DNA of 64,000 bases from Scandinavium sp036271055. Its GTDB lineage: Bacteria > Pseudomonadota > Gammaproteobacteria > Enterobacterales > Enterobacteriaceae. Under the pieces are notes generated by a model. It made no database searches. It was not told where the DNA came from and saw nothing but the letters and a program-made list of their open reading frames with translations. Positions 61,063 through 64,000 of the stretch are shown here, one piece after another; the first letter of the stretch is position 1, and each line of letters begins with the position of its first letter. The stretch covers positions 1-64,000 of the forward strand of contig NZ_DATBBJ010000019.1 in the NCBI RefSeq assembly GCF_036271055.1. The letters are read 5' to 3'. The translations under genes and the position numbers were made by a program.

Positions 61063-62232
61063 ATGCAATCCATTCGCTTAACACAAGAAGAAGCTCAGCG
61101 CCGTTTGGTTCGCCCGCAGGACAGAGTTTCCTGCAACCTGGCTTTCATTGACTGTAAATTGCCCGGCTCGCACCTGAAACAGAACTATTCCTTTATTGGC
61201 CCCGGCGTGACGCAGTCCAGCGAACAAGTGGTCAATATTCCCGAAAAGCATGGCTTTAATATTGGCGCGGCGGCGATGCCTAAAGGCGTGACCAACAATT
61301 TGCACCTGCATTTCACCGCCGAAGTTTTTCTGATTCAGGAAGGCAGCTGGCGTTTTCGCTGGGGCGCCAACGGAGAACACGAAACGGAATTCAGCGCGCC
61401 GGCAATTTTGTCGATACCGACCTGGATATTTCGCGGATTCACCAACGTTAGCCCACAAGAAACCAACGGCATGGTGTTTACCGTGCTGGGCGGAGACAAC
61501 ACTGGCGGCATCATCTGGCATCCGTCAATTCTCCGTGCCGCGCAGGAATATGGCCTTTATTTAAGTCGCGACAACATGATGGTCGATACCAGCAACGGCA
61601 CGCCGCCCCCTGCTGCTGCTGATTTAATGCCTGCGCTCAGTAGCGAAGTGCTTGCCAGCCTGCGCGATTACTCCGTCGAGGAAATGGCACAACGCGGCGT
61701 GACTGCGGAACAACGCCAATGGTCTTCTGATGCGCTGCTGGATAATATTCTGCCAGGGCACGGCGCGGAACTCGCCCCGGTGATTGGCTATGGTATTTCT
61801 CAGGACAGAAACAGCGCGCCGCCGATTGTGAATCCGCACGGTTTCTCGGTCGAGTGGTTACGTATTAAAGAGAATCATCAGGTCGGACGACATAGCTGCC
61901 CGGATGTGCAGGTGCTAATGGTGTTCAGCGGCACGCTGGAAGTGACCTTTAACCGCGAAGGGGAAGAGGTCACGCTGGTCGCAGAAGAAGGCGCCATCCT
62001 TTCCGTTCCGGGCGGATGCTGGCGACAGTACCGTGCGCTGGAGGGAGAAATGACCGCCACGCTCACCACCCAAGGCGACCAACGTAAACGCCTGTACTGG
62101 GACCTGGCGATTATCGATCAGGCCGAACAGCATGACCGCTGTCAGGATCCGGATGGCTATGTCGCCATTGCCAGCCTGCTCCCCGCCACGGCTCGACGCG
62201 CCGCAGCAAAGCTGCTTTATCGCGAAGCATAA
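61063..62232 (+). CDS. Bicupin protein
   Basis: The 389-residue protein has two cupin domains. The first has a metal site with H81, H83 and E87 in LHLHFTAEVF, followed by the usual glycine. The second (about 265-350) has only a partial site (VGRHSCPDVQVLMVFSG), so it may be structural. Bicupins include dioxygenases, isomerases and oxalate decarboxylases; which applies is not clear. It closes the arm 11 bases after the aldolase gene. Confidence 0.82.
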   Translation: MQSIRLTQEEAQRRLVRPQDRVSCNLAFIDCKLPGSHLKQNYSFIGPGVTQSSEQVVNIPEKHGFNIGAAAMPKGVTNNLHLHFTAEVFLIQEGSWRFRWGANGEHETEFSAPAILSIPTWIFRGFTNVSPQETNGMVFTVLGGDNTGGIIWHPSILRAAQEYGLYLSRDNMMVDTSNGTPPPAAADLMPALSSEVLASLRDYSVEEMAQRGVTAEQRQWSSDALLDNILPGHGAELAPVIGYGISQDRNSAPPIVNPHGFSVEWLRIKENHQVGRHSCPDVQVLMVFSGTLEVTFNREGEEVTLVAEEGAILSVPGGCWRQYRALEGEMTATLTTQGDQRKRLYWDLAIIDQAEQHDRCQDPDGYVAIASLLPATARRAAAKLLYREA

Positions 62233-62337
62233 AGCATCGCGATTGGCTGCTTCCTCAAGGACGAGGGCTTAAATCGTGTTTCGAGCCACTCAAGTGCTCA
62301 TTGCTTGAGCAAACGTAGCGAAAACGGGAAATTAACC

Positions 62338-62366
62338 TTGACCGTTTTCATGCAAATCCCTATAGT
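62338..62366 (+). promoter_or_regulatory. Promoter of the second tRNA-Ser gene
   Basis: TTGACC, 17 bases and TATAGT, with a GC-rich discriminator. It differs in sequence from the left copy's promoter but has the same architecture, so both tRNA copies should be expressed. Confidence 0.78.
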
Positions 62367-62408
62367 AGCGCCCCGTTGCCCCCGAGAGGTAAGGCAGCGA
62401 TACAATAT

Positions 62409-62496
62409 GGTGAGGTGTCCGAGTGGCTGAAGGAGCACGCCTGGAAAGTGTGTATACGGCAACGTATCGAGGGTTCGAACCCCTCTCTCACCGCCA
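62409..62496 (+). tRNA. tRNA-Ser (anticodon GGA), right copy
   Basis: This 88-base tRNA gene is identical to the one at 50354-50441, including the encoded CCA, the variable arm and the anticodon GGA. It has its own promoter and terminator. It marks the right end of the island. Confidence 0.96.
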
Positions 62497-62508
62497 TATT
62501 TTAAGAAG

Positions 62509-62537
62509 AGCTCGTACTGACGTACGGGCTTTTTTTT
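62509..62537 (+). terminator. Terminator of the right tRNA-Ser gene
   Basis: AGCTCGTAC and GTACGGGCT pair around TGAC with eight T residues after the stem. Confidence 0.88.
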
Positions 62538-62689
62538 CGCCTGTTGCACGCCCTGAGAGGGGTGAGAAGCCTCGACCGAGGTTCGACAACGGGCTATAGC
62601 CCGTTGGACAGACTGGACGCTTGCGGACAGGCTGCCCGAAGGGCGAGCGCAGCGAGTCAACCCCTCTCTCACCGCCATATTTTAAGAAG

Positions 62690-62718
62690 AGCTCGTACTT
62701 ATGTACGGGCTTTTTTTT
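62690..62718 (+). terminator. Second terminator after the repeat unit
   Basis: The same stem as at 62509 (AGCTCGTAC/GTACGGGCT) recurs 181 bp later, around TTAT and with a T run. In the left repeat the matching copy is degraded. Confidence 0.8.
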
Positions 62719-62731
62719 CGCCTGGCGAACC

Positions 62732-62763
62732 GTAGGCCTGATAAGCGAAGCGCCATCAGGCAA
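62732..62763. repeat. REP-like palindromic element
   Basis: GTAGGCCTGATAAGCG followed by a short loop and CGCCATCAGGCAA matches the form of enterobacterial REP sequences (GTAGGCCGGATAAGGCG...). It lies between the tRNA repeat and phoH. Confidence 0.8.
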
Positions 62764-62782
62764 TATACCCGCGCCAGAAACA

Positions 62783-62805
62783 GCAAAGCCCGCTTTCGCG
62801 GGCTT
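62783..62805 (-). terminator. Terminator of phoH
   Basis: AAGCCCGC and GCGGGCTT pair around TTTC just after the phoH stop; the T run on the minus strand is short. Confidence 0.65.
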
Positions 62806-62825
62806 AATCATCTACAGAACCAAAC

Positions 62826-63617
62826 TCAATTGTAGGCGTGTAATGTACGCTGGCAGAGCGCGGATCGCACGCAGTCCTCTTTGCCAAAGCGAATGATACT
62901 GACCATATCATCCTCTTCAAAACGTGCCAGCGCATCGCTAAGGCCAGACTGAACACCCCGTGGTAAATCACACTGGGTGATGTCGCCGTTAACAATAACC
63001 GTCACGTTTTCCCCGAGGCGCGTCAGGAACATTTTCATTTGCGCTGCGGTCACGTTCTGGGCCTCGTCCAGAATAACAACCGCATTTTCAAAAGTACGTC
63101 CGCGCATATAGGCGAACGGCGCGATCTCCACCTTGCCAATCTCCGGGCGCAGGCAGTATTGCATAAAGGACGCTCCGAGCCTTCTGACCAGTACGTCATA
63201 CACCGGGCGGAAATAAGGAGCGAACTTCTCGGATATATCTCCGGGTAAGAAGCCAAGATCTTCATCGGCCTGCAGAACCGGACGGGTAACGATTATTCTG
63301 TCCACATCCTTATGGATCAGAGCCTCTGCCGCTTTAGCCGCGCTGATCCAGGTTTTTCCGCACCCTGCCTCGCCTGTGGCGAAGATCAGCTGTTTACTCT
63401 CAATTGCATTCAGGTAGTGCGCCTGAGCTTCATTGCGCGCTTCAATTGGTGACTGATCGCGGCTGTCACGCGCCGCCATGCCAATTGCTTCTACGCCACT
63501 CATCTGCACAAGCGAGGTGACCGATTCTTCTTCACGTTGTTTATGGCTGCGTGAATCCCGTCTCAGCACACGTTTTGCTTCGCGACGAGCTTTGATCACT
63601 GCTTTTTGTCTTCCCAT
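62826..63617 (-). CDS. phoH: Phosphate starvation-inducible ATPase PhoH
   Basis: PhoH is a cytoplasmic P-loop ATPase induced by phosphate starvation; its role may be in RNA metabolism. The chosen start gives 263 residues beginning MGRQKAVIKARREAKRVLRR, preceded by an AAGGTG site. Walker A is ATGEAGCGKTW and Walker B is VVILDEAQN. The frame remains open to 63893 and E. coli PhoH is annotated as 354 residues with a similar extension, so a longer form cannot be excluded. Confidence 0.9.
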   Translation of the reverse strand: MGRQKAVIKARREAKRVLRRDSRSHKQREEESVTSLVQMSGVEAIGMAARDSRDQSPIEARNEAQAHYLNAIESKQLIFATGEAGCGKTWISAAKAAEALIHKDVDRIIVTRPVLQADEDLGFLPGDISEKFAPYFRPVYDVLVRRLGASFMQYCLRPEIGKVEIAPFAYMRGRTFENAVVILDEAQNVTAAQMKMFLTRLGENVTVIVNGDITQCDLPRGVQSGLSDALARFEEDDMVSIIRFGKEDCVRSALCQRTLHAYN

Positions 63618-64000
63618 GGATAGCACCTTGAGTTGTTGGTCAACATTACACGTGCCCGTTTTGGCACGATTATGCGCACTAACGTCTGAGGTTTGGCTTC
63701 CTTGTAAGCCATTGCTTGCCGGTTGATTAGACGTGATGACGCGACTACGCGCACCGCGCATCACATCGGTGGACTCTGTAGCTGCTGGAGAAGAGGTGTT
63801 TTTTGCGGTGAAGAAATCGCTGCCGGAGGTGAGGCCTCCGCGCTGGGCACTGCGGTTATGGTTACGTTTATGTCCAGTACAGGACCCTACCATTCGCGAT
63901 CTCCTAAGTGAGAACCATCACTGCCGGGAACTACCGCTCATGCATTAAGTACATCAGGAATTATCATAAATGCAACATATTTTTTACTTACGAGTAACCA
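63618..64000 (-). promoter_or_regulatory. phoH leader/alternative N-terminal extension and promoter
   Basis: The phoH frame stays open to 63893 and its translation (including TSNQPASNGLQGSQTSDVSA) resembles the long annotated form in E. coli. It may be coding or a conserved mRNA leader. The last roughly 100 bases should contain the promoter; only a weak Pho-box-like TTATCATAAATGCAACAT is seen at 63961-63978. Confidence 0.45.

Larger units (their letters stand above)
62409..62695 (+). repeat. Right direct repeat of the island
   Basis: This is the partner of 50354-50640 at a constant offset of 12,055 bp. It again contains the tRNA, a terminator, and a 181-bp unit ending in a further copy of the tRNA 3' end (62661-62677). 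Confidence 0.92.

Noticed and set aside
63961..63978. Pho box upstream of phoH
   Set aside because: Only the first half and the AAAT spacer fit; the second half matches 3 of 7 positions. PhoB control is plausible from E. coli but this site is weak.

Overview
The window is chromosomal DNA of a member of the Enterobacteriaceae. Gene order follows the Escherichia coli region rpmF-rne-flg-murJ-pyrC-lpxL-opgGH-csg-ghrA-serX-phoH, reversed in orientation, and the proteins are close to but clearly different from those of E. coli. Several local gains and losses fit the Enterobacter/Lelliottia/Leclercia group better than Escherichia. The genus is an inference; no rRNA gene is present to settle it.

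Layout. 1-6.4 kb: plsX (start only), rpmF, yceD, yceF, rluC, and rne with its long autoregulatory leader. 6.5-8.7 kb: a divergent LysR regulator/MFS transporter pair inserted between rne and flgL. 8.8-20.3 kb: the complete flagellar cluster flgL-flgB (minus strand) and flgAMN (plus strand), with a FlhDC box between flgB and flgA and two textbook sigma-28 promoters before flgK and flgM. 20.4-22 kb: a second inserted divergent pair, LysR and a small NTF2-like protein. 22-31 kb: murJ, mviM, yceH, rimJ, yceB, pyrC, dinI, bssS, solA, yceO and trhO; mdtH, grxB, yceI and yceJ, expected here from E. coli, are missing. 31-42 kb: envelope genes lpxL, mdtG, msyB, yceK, opgGH, opgC, clsC and ymdB. 42-47 kb: the curli locus csgBAC/csgDEFG plus ymdA, with an unusual major subunit CsgA. 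47-50 kb: ycdZ, ycdY, ycdX and ghrA.

50.35-62.5 kb: an accessory island bounded by two identical tRNA-Ser(GGA) genes that lie in a roughly 285-bp direct repeat, offset by exactly 12,055 bp. This is the serX locus, a known island hotspot; no integrase gene is present. The island carries a small unknown gene and a two-armed, apparently LacI-controlled catabolic cluster. One arm encodes LacI, two double-domain NTF2/SnoaL-like proteins and a histidinol-dehydrogenase-family enzyme. The other arm encodes an MFS transporter, a second histidinol-dehydrogenase-family enzyme, an SDR, an alpha/beta hydrolase, an HpcH/HpaI-type aldolase and a bicupin. Two near-palindromes related to TTGCATACGTATGCAA with a central CG lie between the arms and are the likely LacI operators. 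I do not recognise the substrate. The gene set suggests uptake, stepwise oxidation of hydroxyl groups to a carboxylate, hydrolysis and retro-aldol cleavage. This is the best candidate here for an undescribed system. phoH closes the window.

Most core regions are ordinary. The accessory insertions (6.5-8.7, 20.4-22 and 50.4-62.5 kb), the divergent CsgA and several RNA-level control elements deserve a second look.
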